Shown: positions 34,252-44,629 of the stretch, in pieces
Numbering within the stretch: position 1 is the first letter of the stretch
How the letters are laid out: every line of letters starts with the position of its first letter
Origin: Mycolicibacterium neoaurum VKM Ac-1815D
GTDB taxonomy: Bacteria; Actinomycetota; Actinomycetes; Mycobacteriales; Mycobacteriaceae
Direction: 5' to 3'
DNA length: 64,000 nt
Assembly (NCBI RefSeq): GCF_000317305.3
Contig: NC_023036.2
Span: 1,488,001 to 1,552,000, forward strand
The notes under the pieces: generated by a model
Databases searched by the model: none
The model's input: the letters and a program-made list of their open reading frames with translations, nothing else
What the model was told of the DNA's origin: nothing
Translations under genes and position numbers: made by a program

Positions 34252-36231
34252 CTAGTCGCCGGCCGTCAGCACGGCACGGATCTCCTCGGCGCTGGTCGCG
34301 GCGCGTAGCCGGGCAACCTGGTCCTTGTCCAGGAACACGTGCGCGATCTTGGTCAGCAACGCCATGTGGTCGTTACCCGCCCCCGCGATACCGACCACGA
34401 ACTCCGCGGGCTTGCCGTTCCAATCGATCGGTTCGGCGTAGCGCACAAAGGAGATCCCGGTCTTGCGGATCGCGGTCTTCGCGTCGTTGGTCCCGTGCGG
34501 GATGGCCAGGCCGTTGCCCATATAGGTCGACACCGACTTCTCCCGCTCGTGCATGGCGGTGACGTAGCCGGGCTCGACCGCGCCGGCGGTCACCAGCAGC
34601 CCGCCGGCCTCGTCGATGGCCGCCGACGCCGTGCTGCCGGTACCGCCCAGCACGATCGAGGACAGTGGCAGCACATCGTCACCGGGCGAGTCCGATGCGG
34701 GCGCGGCAGCCTCCTCGACCGGAGCCGCCCCGGCGTCGCCGTTGGTCTTGCGCAGCAGCTCGACGATCTCGTCGTAGGCGGGGGTACTCATGAAGTCCTC
34801 CACCGAGACATGCACCGCCGAACCGGTTCTCTGCTTGGCCCGGTCGGTCAGGTCGCGGTGGGTGACGACCAGTCCGTAGCTGTCGGTGAGGTTGGCGATG
34901 GATTGATTGGTCACCTTCACATCACCGAACCCGGCGGCGTTGACCTTCTTGCGCAACACCGAGGCACCCATCGCCGAGGAGCCCATCCCCGCATCGCAGG
35001 CGAAGACGATGTTCTGGATGCGCCCGCCACCGGTCAGCATGCCGGACACGCTGGACTTCTTGCCCTTCATCGACTCCATGGACGCGGTGGCCGCGGTGAG
35101 ATCGCCGTCGTCGGTGGCCTTGCCGGTCTTCAGCAGGAAGGCCGCCACGACGAAGGAGACCGCGGCAGCGCCGAGCACCGACAGGGTGACACCGAGGAAG
35201 CTCCCGCTGGCGGTCTGGGCGTAGATCGCGATGATCGACCCGGGTGCGGCCGGGGCGCGCAGGCCGGAGCCGAACAGCACGTTGATGAACACACCGGTCA
35301 TGCCGCCGAGGATGGTGGCGATGATCAGCTTGGGCTTCATCAGCACGTACGGGAAGTAGATCTCGTGAATGCCGCCGAAGAATTGGATGATCGCCGCACC
35401 GGGGGCCGATGCGCGGGCAGCGCCCTTGCCGAAGAACATGAACGCCAACAGCAATCCCAGCCCGGGGCCCGGATTGGCCTCGAGCAGGAACAGGATGGAT
35501 TTTCCGGTCTCCAGTGCCTGAGTGGTGCCCAGTGGCGTCAGCACGCCGTGGTTGATGGCGTTGTTGAGGAACAGCACCTTGGCCGGTTCGATGAGAATCG
35601 AGGTCAGCGGCAGCAGGTTGTTGCTGACCAGGAAGTCCACGGCGCTGCCGGCGCCGCGGGTGAAACCGGAGACGATCGGTCCGATCCCGAAGAACCCGAA
35701 GATGGCCAGCAGCATGCCGAGGATGCCCGCGGAGAAATTGTCCACCAGCATCTCGAAGCCGGGCCGGATCTTGCCTTCCCACAGCGCATCCAGCTTCTTC
35801 ATGCACCAGCCGCCCAGCGGGCCCATGATCATCGCACCCATGAACATCGGCACGTCCGCTCCGGCGACGACGCCCATGGTCGCGATGGCGCCGACCACCG
35901 CGCCGCGGTTGCCGTGCACCATCCGGCCGCCGGTGAATCCGATCAGCAACGGCAGCAGGTATGTGATCATCGGGCCGACGATCCCCGCGCCGTCATAGCT
36001 GCCCCAGCCGCCGATCTTGGCGACCCAGCCGTCGGGATCCTGCAGGCTGGTGAAGAGAGCCTGCAGCCAGCCCTGCTCGATGAACAGCGCCGTGATCAGG
36101 CCCCAGGCGATGAACGCGCCGATATTGGGCATGACCATGTTGGACAGGGCGGTGCCGAGTTTCTGCACGCGTACCCGAGCTCCGGTCCGCGGGGCGGGGG
36201 ACCCATCCACTGGTGCGTTGGCGAGGGACAT
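34252..36231 (-). CDS. mtlA: PTS mannitol-type transporter, EIICBA fusion
   Basis: A 659-residue single-chain phosphotransferase permease in the order EIIC-EIIB-EIIA. EIIC (~25-345) carries the membrane spans and GGIHEIYFPYVLMKPKL; EIIB has the phospho-cysteine loop FACDAGMGSSAMGAS (~410); EIIA has the active His in GNGLAIPHGTND (~585). It imports mannitol or a similar hexitol and phosphorylates it. General PTS proteins EI and HPr are not nearby. A zinc dehydrogenase is divergent across 205 bp; the DeoR gene follows on the same strand. Confidence 0.93.
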   Translation of the reverse strand: MSLANAPVDGSPAPRTGARVRVQKLGTALSNMVMPNIGAFIAWGLITALFIEQGWLQALFTSLQDPDGWVAKIGGWGSYDGAGIVGPMITYLLPLLIGFTGGRMVHGNRGAVVGAIATMGVVAGADVPMFMGAMIMGPLGGWCMKKLDALWEGKIRPGFEMLVDNFSAGILGMLLAIFGFFGIGPIVSGFTRGAGSAVDFLVSNNLLPLTSILIEPAKVLFLNNAINHGVLTPLGTTQALETGKSILFLLEANPGPGLGLLLAFMFFGKGAARASAPGAAIIQFFGGIHEIYFPYVLMKPKLIIATILGGMTGVFINVLFGSGLRAPAAPGSIIAIYAQTASGSFLGVTLSVLGAAAVSFVVAAFLLKTGKATDDGDLTAATASMESMKGKKSSVSGMLTGGGRIQNIVFACDAGMGSSAMGASVLRKKVNAAGFGDVKVTNQSIANLTDSYGLVVTHRDLTDRAKQRTGSAVHVSVEDFMSTPAYDEIVELLRKTNGDAGAAPVEEAAAPASDSPGDDVLPLSSIVLGGTGSTASAAIDEAGGLLVTAGAVEPGYVTAMHEREKSVSTYMGNGLAIPHGTNDAKTAIRKTGISFVRYAEPIDWNGKPAEFVVGIAGAGNDHMALLTKIAHVFLDKDQVARLRAATSAEEIRAVLTAGD

Positions 36232-36436
36232 TCGATGACCTCCGGTTCACTGCAGTTCCGAACCGGACGCTTCGGTGACGCCGGTCACATGCATATCTAG
36301 TAATACGCATACCTGGGCAGCAATGCAAGAGATTCGGGCAAAAACGGGCGAACAATTCTGTGGTTTTATGACCGAATTGGAGTTAGGCTCCCAGTCAACA
36401 CATCGCTGCGAAGGTCGACAACCGAAAGGACCGCGC

Positions 36437-37498
36437 ATGTTAGCCCTGCGTTTCTATGCCCCCGAGGACGTTCGCCTGGAAGACGTGCCCGAGCCGGAAT
36501 GCGGTCCCGGCGAGGTGAAGCTGCGGGTGCGCAACTGCTCCACCTGCGGCACCGACGTCAAGATCTTCCACAACGGGCACCAGAACCTCACCCCGCCGCG
36601 CACCATCGGCCACGAGATCGCGGGCGAGATCGTCGAGGTCGGCGCCGACGTCAATGCGACCTACGCCAGCGACTGGGCGGTCGGCGATCGCGTCCAGGTG
36701 ATCGCCGCGGTGCCGTGCGGGGAATGCCACGAGTGTCGCAAGGGCTGGATGGCCGTGTGCCAGAACCAGACGTCGATGGGCTACCAGTACGACGGTGGTT
36801 TCGCCGAATACATGATCGTGCCCCGGCAGGTTCTCAAAGTCGATGGGCTGAACAAGATTCCGGACAATGTCGGATTCGACGAGGCCTCGGCGGCCGAACC
36901 CTTCGCCTGCGCCATCAACGCCCAGGAACTGCTCGGCATCGAAGAGGGCGACACCGTCGTGGTGTTCGGTGCGGGGCCGATCGGATGCATGCACATCCGT
37001 ATCGCGCGTGGCGTGCACAAGTGCGGGCCGATCTACCTCGTCGACGTCAACGACGCCCGACTCAAGATGTCCGCCGACGCGGTCAACCCGGACGGTGTCA
37101 TCAACGCCGCCGAGGTCGACGTCGTCGAGAAGGTCATGGAGCTCACCGGCGGTCGCGGCGCCGATGTCGTGATCACGGCGACGGCCGCCAACATCGCCCA
37201 GGAGCAGGCCATCTCGATGGCCGCCCGCAACGGCCGGATCTCCTTCTTCGGCGGACTGCCCAAGACCGATCCGACCATCACGTGCGACTCCAATATCGTG
37301 CATTACCGCCAGTTGCACATCCACGGCGCCAACGGTTCGGCCCCCGAGCACAACAAGCGCGCCCTGCAGTACATCTCCACCGGACAGGTTCCGGTCAAGG
37401 ATCTGATCACCCGGCACATCCCGCTGGAGAACGTGCTGGATGCCTTCGACATCGTCAAGAACGGCGAGGCCATCAAGGTCACGGTCGAACCGTCCTGA
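36437..37498 (+). CDS. zinc-dependent polyol (hexitol-phosphate) dehydrogenase
   Basis: A 353-residue MDR-family NAD(P)-dependent dehydrogenase of the sorbitol/galactitol-1-phosphate dehydrogenase type. The catalytic zinc ligands (CSTCGTDVKIFHNG, GHEIAGEI), the structural four-cysteine lobe (CGECHECRKGWMAVC) and the Rossmann loop FGAGPIGC are intact. ATG 36437 has AAAGGA 6 nt upstream. As the PTS product would be a hexitol-1-phosphate, this enzyme likely replaces classical MtlD, as GatD does for galactitol. A free polyol is the alternative substrate. Confidence 0.85.
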   Translation: MLALRFYAPEDVRLEDVPEPECGPGEVKLRVRNCSTCGTDVKIFHNGHQNLTPPRTIGHEIAGEIVEVGADVNATYASDWAVGDRVQVIAAVPCGECHECRKGWMAVCQNQTSMGYQYDGGFAEYMIVPRQVLKVDGLNKIPDNVGFDEASAAEPFACAINAQELLGIEEGDTVVVFGAGPIGCMHIRIARGVHKCGPIYLVDVNDARLKMSADAVNPDGVINAAEVDVVEKVMELTGGRGADVVITATAANIAQEQAISMAARNGRISFFGGLPKTDPTITCDSNIVHYRQLHIHGANGSAPEHNKRALQYISTGQVPVKDLITRHIPLENVLDAFDIVKNGEAIKVTVEPS

Positions 37499-37511
37499 CC
37501 GGTCGGCCGGG

Positions 37512-37874
37512 TCAGCCGCCCACCGCGATGATGTAGCCGGCGATCCCCGCCACGCAGGCACCGCAGCACAGGACCAGGGTGCCTATCGCGAACGGCCAGG
37601 CCCTGCTCCGTCGCACCAATCTGACGATGGTGAACACGGTGCCCGCAACCCACAACACACCGGCGGTGATGAACCCCGCGAACATCGCGCTGACTCCGGC
37701 GTCGATATGGCAGGTGGCAGGCGGGCAGTAGTCGGTGAACGCCATGAAGAAGATGCCGAAAAACGCTGCCACCGCGCCGCCGGCGACGGCCAGCAACAGG
37801 GCCGTGATCGAGATCGCGATATCGATGCCCGACACTGGAGGTTTCGGCGGCGGGTACCCGTACGGGTAGGTCAT
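37512..37874 (-). CDS. small multi-span membrane protein
   Basis: A 120-residue protein with a short Pro/Tyr-rich cytosolic head (MTYPYGYPPPKPP) and three membrane spans (~18-50, ~62-85, ~95-117). The loop after the first span has two cysteines (DYCPPATCHID) that could form an extracytoplasmic disulphide. No function is known. It converges on the dehydrogenase gene and is divergent from nnr. A longer frame upstream of 37874 lacks support. Confidence 0.72.
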   Translation of the reverse strand: MTYPYGYPPPKPPVSGIDIAISITALLLAVAGGAVAAFFGIFFMAFTDYCPPATCHIDAGVSAMFAGFITAGVLWVAGTVFTIVRLVRRSRAWPFAIGTLVLCCGACVAGIAGYIIAVGG

Positions 37875-37960
37875 GACGCCCGATCGTATGGCCTGACCAC
37901 GTGTGGTGACGTTGAACGCGTAACGTGTTGGCGCGCGGGCACGAGAGGGGACGGCTGCCG

Positions 37961-39379
37961 ATGCGGAACTACTACAGCGCGGATGCGATCCGCGCCGCCG
38001 AGGCGCCCCTGCTCGCATTGCAGCCCGAGGGGACCCTGATGCGTCGGGCCGCGTACGGTCTGGCGGGCGTCGTCGCCGCAGAATTGCGCCGCCGCACCGG
38101 CGGCATCGCCGGACGCACGATCTGTGCCGTGGTCGGTTCCGGTGACAACGGCGGTGACGCGCTCTGGGCGGCGACTTTTCTGCGGCGTCGCGGTGTCCAT
38201 GCTTCGGCAGTGCTGCTCGCGCCCGATCGCACCCACCGCCGGGCGCTCGCCGCGTTCCGCAAGGCCGGTGGTCGCATTGGCGAGACCATCCCGGCGACAA
38301 CAGATCTGGTCATCGACGGGGTGGTCGGGATATCCGGCCGCGGCGCGCTGCGTCCCCATGCCGCCGCGGTCTTCGCCGCCGCCGGTGCACCCGTCGTCGC
38401 CGTGGATCTGCCCAGCGGTATCGACGTGCACACCGGCGCGGCCGAGGGTGCGCACGTGACGGCCGCGGTCACCGTCACCTTCGGCGGCCTCAAACCCGTT
38501 CACGCACTCGCCGATTGCGGCCGGGTCGAACTCGTCGACATCGGGCTGGACCTACCGACCTCGGACATCATCGGACTCGACGCCGCCGATATCGCGGACT
38601 GCTGGCCGGTTCCGGGCCCGCACGATGACAAGTACAGCCAGGGCGTGACCGGGGTGATGGCCGGCTCGGCGACCTATCCGGGCGCGGCGATCTTGTGCAC
38701 GGGAGCGGCTGTCGCGGCCACCTCCGGAATGGTGCGTTACGCGGGAACCGCGGCCGCAGAAGTGGTTTCGCATTGGCCCGAGGTCATTGCGACGTCCGAT
38801 CGCGAGTCCGCGGGCCGGGTGCAGGCCTGGGTGGTGGGTCCGGGCCTGGGCACCGACGAATCGGCTGCCGAGGCGCTGCGCTGGGCGCTGCAGACCGATC
38901 TTCCGGTGCTTGTCGACGCCGACGCGCTCACCCTGCTGGCCGCCGCGCCCGAGCTGGTGGCAGACCGCCACGCGCCCACGGTGCTCACCCCGCACGCCGG
39001 TGAATTCGCCCGGCTGGCCGGTGCGCCGCCCGGCACCGACCGGGTGGCGGACACCCGCGGCCTCGCCGACCGTCTCGGTGTCACCGTCCTGCTCAAGGGC
39101 AATGTCACGGTGATCGCCGACTCCGGCTCGAACACGGTCTACCTCAACCCCGCGGGGCAATCCTGGGCTGCCACGGCGGGTTCCGGTGACGTGCTGTCCG
39201 GTGTGATCGGCGCACTGCTGGCCGCGGGCGTGCCTGCCGGCCTCGCCGCGGCGGCCGGCGCGTTCGTGCATGCCCGCGCGGCCCACGCCGCCGCCGAAGA
39301 TCCCGGCCCGGCCCCCGCGCCGACATCGGCCGCGCCGATTCTGGCCCATCTGCGTGCCGCGTTGGGCTCCGTCCTCTAG
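37961..39379 (+). CDS. nnr: bifunctional NAD(P)H-hydrate epimerase/dehydratase
   Basis: A 472-residue repair enzyme that restores damaged NAD(P)H hydrates. The N-terminal YjeF epimerase domain (~1-200) has VVGSGDNGGDALWAA; the C-terminal ribokinase-like dehydratase domain (~215-470) has VLTPHAGEFARLAG and TAGSGDVLSGVIGALLA. It corresponds to Rv3433c and precedes gadB by 10 nt, as in M. tuberculosis. Confidence 0.93.
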   Translation: MRNYYSADAIRAAEAPLLALQPEGTLMRRAAYGLAGVVAAELRRRTGGIAGRTICAVVGSGDNGGDALWAATFLRRRGVHASAVLLAPDRTHRRALAAFRKAGGRIGETIPATTDLVIDGVVGISGRGALRPHAAAVFAAAGAPVVAVDLPSGIDVHTGAAEGAHVTAAVTVTFGGLKPVHALADCGRVELVDIGLDLPTSDIIGLDAADIADCWPVPGPHDDKYSQGVTGVMAGSATYPGAAILCTGAAVAATSGMVRYAGTAAAEVVSHWPEVIATSDRESAGRVQAWVVGPGLGTDESAAEALRWALQTDLPVLVDADALTLLAAAPELVADRHAPTVLTPHAGEFARLAGAPPGTDRVADTRGLADRLGVTVLLKGNVTVIADSGSNTVYLNPAGQSWAATAGSGDVLSGVIGALLAAGVPAGLAAAAGAFVHARAAHAAAEDPGPAPAPTSAAPILAHLRAALGSVL

Positions 39380-39389
39380 AAAGGAACAC

Positions 39390-40793
39390 ATGCCCAACGT
39401 CTCCCGTCATTCCTCGCTGAGCCCCGCCTACACCGGACGGCTGTCGACCAGCCCGATCCCGGCCTTGCGGTTGCCGGACGAGTCGATGGAGCCCGAGCAG
39501 ACCTATCGCTTCATCCACGACGAGCTCATGCTCGACGGTAGTTCGCGGCTGAACCTCGCGACGTTCGTCACCACCTGGATGGATCCCGAGGCCGACCGGC
39601 TGATGTCGGAGACGTTCGACAAGAACATGATCGACAAGGACGAGTATCCGGTCACCGCGGCCATCGAGCAGCGCTGTGTGTGCATGGTTGCCGACCTGTT
39701 CCACGCCGAAGATCTGCGCGACGACGATCCGTCGACGGCGGTCGGGGTGTCGACCGTCGGCTCGAGCGAGGCGGTCATGCTGGCCGGTCTGGCGATGAAA
39801 TGGCGCTGGCGCGCCAAGATCGGTGGCGCCAAGGGCGACGGGTGGAAGGGCCGCACCCCGAACCTGGTGATGGGCTCCAACGTCCAGGTGGTCTGGGAGA
39901 AGTTCTGCCGCTACTTCGACGTCGAGGCCCGGTACCTGCCGATGGCCGACGGACGCTACGTCATCACCCCCGAGCAGGTGCTCGACGCCGTGGACGAGGA
40001 CACCATCGGCGTGGTCGGCATCCTGGGCACCACCTACACCGGCGAGTTGGAGCCCATCGGTGAGATCTGCGCCGCCCTCGACCGCCTGGCCAAGGACAAG
40101 GGACTCGACATCCCGGTCCACGTCGACGCGGCCAGCGGCGGTTTCGTCGTCCCGTTCCTGCATCCGGACGTGGTGTGGGATTTCCGGTTGCCGCGCGTGG
40201 TTTCGATCAACGTCAGCGGCCACAAGTACGGGCTGACCTACCCGGGCATCGGCTTCGTGGTGTGGCGCAACAAGGAGTACCTGCCCGAGGAACTGGTCTT
40301 CCGGGTCAACTACCTCGGCGGCGACATGCCGACATTCACGCTGAACTTCTCCCGCCCGGGCAACCAGGTGGTCGGCCAGTACTACAACTTCCTGCGCCTG
40401 GGCAGGGAGGGCTATCTGCAGGTGATGCGCTGCCTGTCGGAGACCGCGCAATGGCTGGCCAGGGAACTCGCCGCGATGACGGTCGACCACAAGCAGTTGT
40501 TCGAGGTCATCACCGACGGATCGGCCATCCCGGTGGTCGCGTTCAAGCTGGCCACCGACACCCCCTACACGGTGTTCGACATCTCGGCGATGTTGCGAAG
40601 CTACGGCTGGCAGCTGCCGGCCTACACCATGCCCGACGATGCCACCGACGTCGCGGTCCTGCGGATCGTCGTGCGTGAGGGTTTCTCGGCGAACCTGGCC
40701 CGCGCACTGCGCGACGATCTGGTCGAGGTGCTGGGCAAACTGTCCAAGGTCGGCATCGGCGGCTTCGCCGACGAGGAGCATTTCGCCCACTGA
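39390..40793 (+). CDS. gadB: glutamate decarboxylase
   Basis: A 467-residue PLP enzyme that converts glutamate to GABA and CO2, consuming a proton. The PLP lysine motif [15 protein letters not shown] and the [13 protein letters not shown] loop are conserved, as are the N-terminal [12 protein letters not shown] segments. ATG 39390 lies 4 nt after AAAGGA. It is followed closely by alr. The M. tuberculosis equivalent is Rv3432c. Confidence 0.95.
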   Translation: MPNVSRHSSLSPAYTGRLSTSPIPALRLPDESMEPEQTYRFIHDELMLDGSSRLNLATFVTTWMDPEADRLMSETFDKNMIDKDEYPVTAAIEQRCVCMVADLFHAEDLRDDDPSTAVGVSTVGSSEAVMLAGLAMKWRWRAKIGGAKGDGWKGRTPNLVMGSNVQVVWEKFCRYFDVEARYLPMADGRYVITPEQVLDAVDEDTIGVVGILGTTYTGELEPIGEICAALDRLAKDKGLDIPVHVDAASGGFVVPFLHPDVVWDFRLPRVVSINVSGHKYGLTYPGIGFVVWRNKEYLPEELVFRVNYLGGDMPTFTLNFSRPGNQVVGQYYNFLRLGREGYLQVMRCLSETAQWLARELAAMTVDHKQLFEVITDGSAIPVVAFKLATDTPYTVFDISAMLRSYGWQLPAYTMPDDATDVAVLRIVVREGFSANLARALRDDLVEVLGKLSKVGIGGFADEEHFAH

Positions 40794-40805
40794 TCCGAGG
40801 TTTGG

Positions 40806-40811
40806 GACAAT
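40806..40811 (+). promoter_or_regulatory. -10 box for leaderless alr
   Basis: GACAAT ends 7 nt before the alr GTG (40819), so transcription is expected to begin at the start codon itself. The nearby GGAG is only 2 nt from the GTG, too close for a normal ribosome site. Confidence 0.4.
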
Positions 40812-40818
40812 CGGAGCA

Positions 40819-41967
40819 GTGATCACCACCGAGAACGTCCCGCGTGCGATCGTCGACCTCGACGCCATCGCCCATAACGTCACCGAACTGCGCGAACATG
40901 CCGGTTCGGCCGCCGTGATGGCCGTGGTCAAGGCGGACGGATACGGCCATGGCGCGGTCCGCGTCGCGCAGGCGGCGTTGGCCGCAGGTGCCGCCGAGCT
41001 GGGCGTGGCGACCGTCGCCGAAGCCGCCGCGCTGCAGTCGGGCGGCGTGACCGCGCCGCTGCTGGCCTGGCTGCACGCGCCGGACACCGATTTCGCTCCC
41101 GCCGTGCGGACCGGGGTGCAGCTGGCGGTGTCCTCGGCCGCCGAGCTCTCAGGCGTGCTCGACGCGGTGCGGCGTACCGGCGACACCGCCACGGTCACCG
41201 TGAAGGCCGACACCGGGCTCAGCCGCAACGGTGTGTCGCCCGCCGAGTTCGACGAGGTACTGGCGGCGCTGGCCACCGCCCAGGCCGACGGTTCGGTACG
41301 GGTGCGTGGCCTGATGTCGCACCTGGCACACGGGGACACCCCAGATCATCCGTTCAACGGCATCCAGGGCGACCGGCTGCGTGAGTTCGCGGCCCGGGCC
41401 CGGCGCCACGGTATCCACTTCGAGCTGCTGCACCTGGCCAATTCGCCGGCCGCGCTGACCCGACCCGATCTGGCGTTCGACATGGTGCGCCCAGGAATAG
41501 CGGTGTATGGACAGACCCCGATCCCCGAGCGCGGCGCGATGGGGCTGCGACCGGCGATGACGGTGGCCTGCCCGGTGGCCAAGATCCGGGCACTGCGGGC
41601 AGGCGACGGCGTTTCCTACGGTCACACCTGGGTTGCCGACCGCGACACCACGGTGGCGTTGATCCCGGCCGGCTACGCCGACGGCGTTTTCCGCTCGCTG
41701 AGCAACCGGCTGGAGGTGGCCATCAACGGCCGTCGGTATCCCGCCGTGGGCCGGGTCTGCATGGATCAGTTCGTGGTGGATCTGGGTCCCGACGGGGCCG
41801 GGGTGAACGTGGGGGACGCGGCGATCCTGTTCGGGCCGGGCGACCGTGGCGAACCGACCGCGCAGGACTGGGCCGATCTGTTGGGCACCATCAACTACGA
41901 GGTGGTGACCAGTCCGCGCGGGCGCATCGTGCGCAGTTACACCGGTGGTCCGGAGGGCACCCCGTGA
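40819..41967 (+). CDS. alr: alanine racemase
   Basis: A 382-residue PLP enzyme that makes D-alanine for peptidoglycan. The PLP-lysine motif [15 protein letters not shown], the [13 protein letters not shown] loop and the catalytic Tyr/C-terminal [12 protein letters not shown] region are intact. GTG 40819 starts the conserved domain. The stop overlaps the GTG of the following hydrolase gene by 4 nt (GTGA), the start of a coupled chain running to tsaD. Confidence 0.95.
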   Translation: MITTENVPRAIVDLDAIAHNVTELREHAGSAAVMAVVKADGYGHGAVRVAQAALAAGAAELGVATVAEAAALQSGGVTAPLLAWLHAPDTDFAPAVRTGVQLAVSSAAELSGVLDAVRRTGDTATVTVKADTGLSRNGVSPAEFDEVLAALATAQADGSVRVRGLMSHLAHGDTPDHPFNGIQGDRLREFAARARRHGIHFELLHLANSPAALTRPDLAFDMVRPGIAVYGQTPIPERGAMGLRPAMTVACPVAKIRALRAGDGVSYGHTWVADRDTTVALIPAGYADGVFRSLSNRLEVAINGRRYPAVGRVCMDQFVVDLGPDGAGVNVGDAAILFGPGDRGEPTAQDWADLLGTINYEVVTSPRGRIVRSYTGGPEGTP

Positions 41968-43049
41968 GCGGGTTGGCGCGCTGGCTGGCCGGAGCGGCCG
42001 GGCTGACCGCGGTCGGATCGCTGGCCGGCGTGACCGTCGCGCGGTCGCTGACGCGCCGGGTCAGCGACGACGATCCCTATGCCGGTGAGGATTTCACCCT
42101 GCTGTACGCCGATCGCAGCGTCGTGGTGACCACCACCGACGGGGTTCCGCTGGCGGTGCGCGAATGTGGACCGCCCGACGCACCGCTGACCGTGGTGTTC
42201 GCGCACGGCTTCTGTCTTCGCATGGGCGCCTTCCACTTCCAGCGCGACCGGCTGGCGCGGCAGTGGGGTGACCAGGTCCGGATGGTGTTCTACGACCAGC
42301 GCGGCCACGGTCTGTCCGGGGACGCCTCACCGGACACCTTCACCGTGCCGCAGCTGGGGCAGGACCTGGAATCGGTGCTGGCCGTGTTGGCGCCCAAGGG
42401 GCCGGTGGTGCTGGTCGGCCACTCGATGGGTGGCATGACGGTGCTCTCGCACGCCCGCCAGTTCCCGGAGCGTTACCGCACGCGCATTGTCGGCGCCGCC
42501 CTCATCTCCTCTGCTGCAGAGGGTGTTTCGCGATCACCCTTGGGTGAGATCCTGCGCAATCCAGCCCTGGAGGCGGCCCGGTTCAGCGTGCGTTACGCGC
42601 CGGGGCTGTTGCATCGGGGGCGCGGGGTGGTGCGCTCGGTGATCGGACCTGTCCTGCGTGCGGCGTCCTATGGGCGCGAGGACATCAGCCCGTCGGTGGT
42701 GGCCTTCAGCGAGTCCATGATGCACGACACCCCGGTGCACACGCTGGTGGGTTTCCTGCACGCTCTCGAGGTACACGACGAAACCGAGGCCCTGCCGGTG
42801 CTGGCGAAGATTCCCACCCTGATCGCCTGTGGCGACCGGGATCTGCTGACACCGCTGGAGTATTCGCAGGAGATGGCGGCGCAGTTGCCGAAGTCCGAGC
42901 TCGTCGTGGTCGAGGGCGCCGGACATCTCGTGCAGCTGGAACAGCCCGACATCATCGACGATGCGCTGGTGCGACTGGTCGAGCGGGCCACCCCGTCGAA
43001 ACTCGTGGCGCTGACCCGCCGGCTGCGGGACCGGGCGCGTCATGGCTGA
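41964..43049 (+). CDS. alpha/beta hydrolase with N-terminal membrane anchor
   Basis: A 361-residue hydrolase. An N-terminal hydrophobic helix ([19 protein letters not shown], ~8-26) is likely a membrane anchor or export signal. The catalytic core has [21 protein letters not shown], the nucleophile elbow [13 protein letters not shown] and the final [11 protein letters not shown]is. It is coupled to alr (4-nt overlap) and to tsaE (8-nt overlap). Its substrate is unknown; the position suggests a cell-envelope role. Confidence 0.85.
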   Translation: MSGLARWLAGAAGLTAVGSLAGVTVARSLTRRVSDDDPYAGEDFTLLYADRSVVVTTTDGVPLAVRECGPPDAPLTVVFAHGFCLRMGAFHFQRDRLARQWGDQVRMVFYDQRGHGLSGDASPDTFTVPQLGQDLESVLAVLAPKGPVVLVGHSMGGMTVLSHARQFPERYRTRIVGAALISSAAEGVSRSPLGEILRNPALEAARFSVRYAPGLLHRGRGVVRSVIGPVLRAASYGREDISPSVVAFSESMMHDTPVHTLVGFLHALEVHDETEALPVLAKIPTLIACGDRDLLTPLEYSQEMAAQLPKSELVVVEGAGHLVQLEQPDIIDDALVRLVERATPSKLVALTRRLRDRARHG

Positions 43050-43506
43050 GCGCACCGGCGGAACCGCGATACTTCCCACCGCGGAGGACACCGTGGCGCT
43101 GGGGGCAGCGCTCGGTGCGGACCTGCGGGCCGGTGACGTGGTGGTGCTGTCCGGGCCGCTCGGTGCCGGAAAGACGATGCTGACCAAGGGAATTGCCCGC
43201 GGCATGGACGTCGAAGGCCCGGTGACCTCACCCACCTACGTGTTGGCCCGGGTGCACCCGCCACGACGTGCCGGGGCGCCCGCCCTGGTCCACGTCGACA
43301 TCTACCGGCTGCTCGACCACGGCGGGGACCTGCTCGCCGAACTCGACTCGCTGGACCTGGACACCGATCTCGACGATGCCGTGGTCGTCGTCGAGTGGGG
43401 TGAGGGTCTGGCCGAACGACTCTCCGCCCATCATCTCGACATCCGTCTCGACCGCGATGCCGACTCCGAGGAACGCACGGTGACCTGGCAGTGGAGCACA
43501 TCATGA
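43042..43506 (+). CDS. tsaE: tRNA t6A biosynthesis ATPase TsaE
   Basis: A 154-residue P-loop ATPase (LSGPLGAGKTMLTKGIA, residues ~33-49) that helps TsaB/TsaD load the t6A modification on ANN-decoding tRNAs. SPTYVLARVH, HVDIYRL and VEWGEGL are the other family motifs. It overlaps the preceding hydrolase by 8 nt and tsaB by 4 nt. Confidence 0.93.
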   Translation: MAERTGGTAILPTAEDTVALGAALGADLRAGDVVVLSGPLGAGKTMLTKGIARGMDVEGPVTSPTYVLARVHPPRRAGAPALVHVDIYRLLDHGGDLLAELDSLDLDTDLDDAVVVVEWGEGLAERLSAHHLDIRLDRDADSEERTVTWQWSTS

Positions 43507-44168
43507 GTCCCCGTCACTTCGTCGGCCCGAAGGACGCGACCCTCGTGCTGGCCATCGACACCGCGACCCCCGCGGTCACCGCGGGCATCGTGCGGGTCGC
43601 CGACGACATCACCACGCTGGCCGAGCGCACCATCGTCGACCACCGTGCACATGCCGAGCGGCTGACCCCGAATGTGGTTGCCGCGCTGACCGACTGCGGT
43701 GCGTCGATGGCCGATCTGGACGCGGTGGTGGTCGGATGCGGACCCGGACCCTTCACCGGGCTGCGGGTCGGGATGGCGACTGCGGCGGCCTATGGGCAGG
43801 CGTTGGGCATCCCGGTGTTCGGGGTGTGCACGCTGGACGCCATCGGCGGCGCGACCGACGGCGAGGTCCTCGTCGTCACCGATGCGCGCCGCCGCGAGGT
43901 GTACTGGGCGCGCTACCGCGACGGGGTGCGCACCGGCGGACCGGAGGTCGGTCCTGCCGCGGACGTGGACACCGCCGGCGTACAGAGCGTGGCCGGATCA
44001 CCCTCGCATGCCGGGCTGTTCGGTCTGCCGGTGATCGGCCCGGAGATTCCGTCGGCCGCCGGACTGGCCGCCGCCGTTGCCGATTGGACCGTCGAGCCCG
44101 AACCGCTGATCCCGCTGTACCTGCGTCGACCGGACGCCAAGACGCTGGCCGAACGAGGACTGGCGTGA
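43503..44168 (+). CDS. tsaB: tRNA t6A biosynthesis protein TsaB
   Basis: A 221-residue ASKHA-fold partner of TsaD. Its N-terminal VLAIDTATPAVTAGIV, HAERLTPNV and GCGPGPFTGLRVGMATA loops mark the family. ATG 43503 overlaps the tsaE stop (ATGA) and has GGAG 6 nt upstream; a GTG 12 nt earlier is less likely. The stop overlaps the GTG of rimI. Confidence 0.93.
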   Translation: MSPRHFVGPKDATLVLAIDTATPAVTAGIVRVADDITTLAERTIVDHRAHAERLTPNVVAALTDCGASMADLDAVVVGCGPGPFTGLRVGMATAAAYGQALGIPVFGVCTLDAIGGATDGEVLVVTDARRREVYWARYRDGVRTGGPEVGPAADVDTAGVQSVAGSPSHAGLFGLPVIGPEIPSAAGLAAAVADWTVEPEPLIPLYLRRPDAKTLAERGLA

Positions 44169-44629
44169 CCGAACCGAGCACGGTGAGAATCGACGCGCTG
44201 ACCAAGGCGGACGCGGTGCGGTGTGCGGAACTGGAGGCCCAGCTGTTCGCCGGTGACGATCCGTGGCCACCGGCGGCCTTCGTGCACGGTATCGCCGGGA
44301 AACACAACCACTACATCGCCGCGCGCGACGACGGCAGACTGGTCGGCTACGCCGGGATCTCCCGGCTGGGCCGCATCCCACCCTACGAATACGAGGTGCA
44401 CACCATCGGCGTCGACCCGGCCTGGCAGGGCCGCGGTATCGGCCGCGCACTACTGGATGATCTGCTCGCCTTCGCCAAGAAGGGCGAGGTGTTCCTGGAG
44501 GTCCGCACCGACAACGAGCCGGCAATCGCGCTCTACACCAGTGCGGGTTTCGTGACGGTCGGGGTGCGTAAGCGGTACTACAAGGTCAGCGGCGCCGATG
44601 CCTACACCATGAAACGGGACGCGACATGA
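44165..44629 (+). CDS. rimI: ribosomal protein S18 alanine N-acetyltransferase
   Basis: A 154-residue GNAT acetyltransferase. The acetyl-CoA loop [19 protein letters not shown] and the C-terminal [13 protein letters not shown] are intact, and [10 protein letters not shown] precedes them. GTG 44165 overlaps the tsaB stop and the stop overlaps tsaD (ATGA). In many actinobacteria rimI sits between tsaB and tsaD, as here. Confidence 0.92.
   Translation: MTEPSTVRIDALTKADAVRCAELEAQLFAGDDPWPPAAFVHGIAGKHNHYIAARDDGRLVGYAGISRLGRIPPYEYEVHTIGVDPAWQGRGIGRALLDDLLAFAKKGEVFLEVRTDNEPAIALYTSAGFVTVGVRKRYYKVSGADAYTMKRDAT

Noticed and set aside
34339..36300. Long plus-strand open frame opposite mtlA
   Set aside because: The encoded sequence is Gly/Arg/His-rich without domains, while the minus strand encodes a complete EIICBA; it is a GC-driven shadow.
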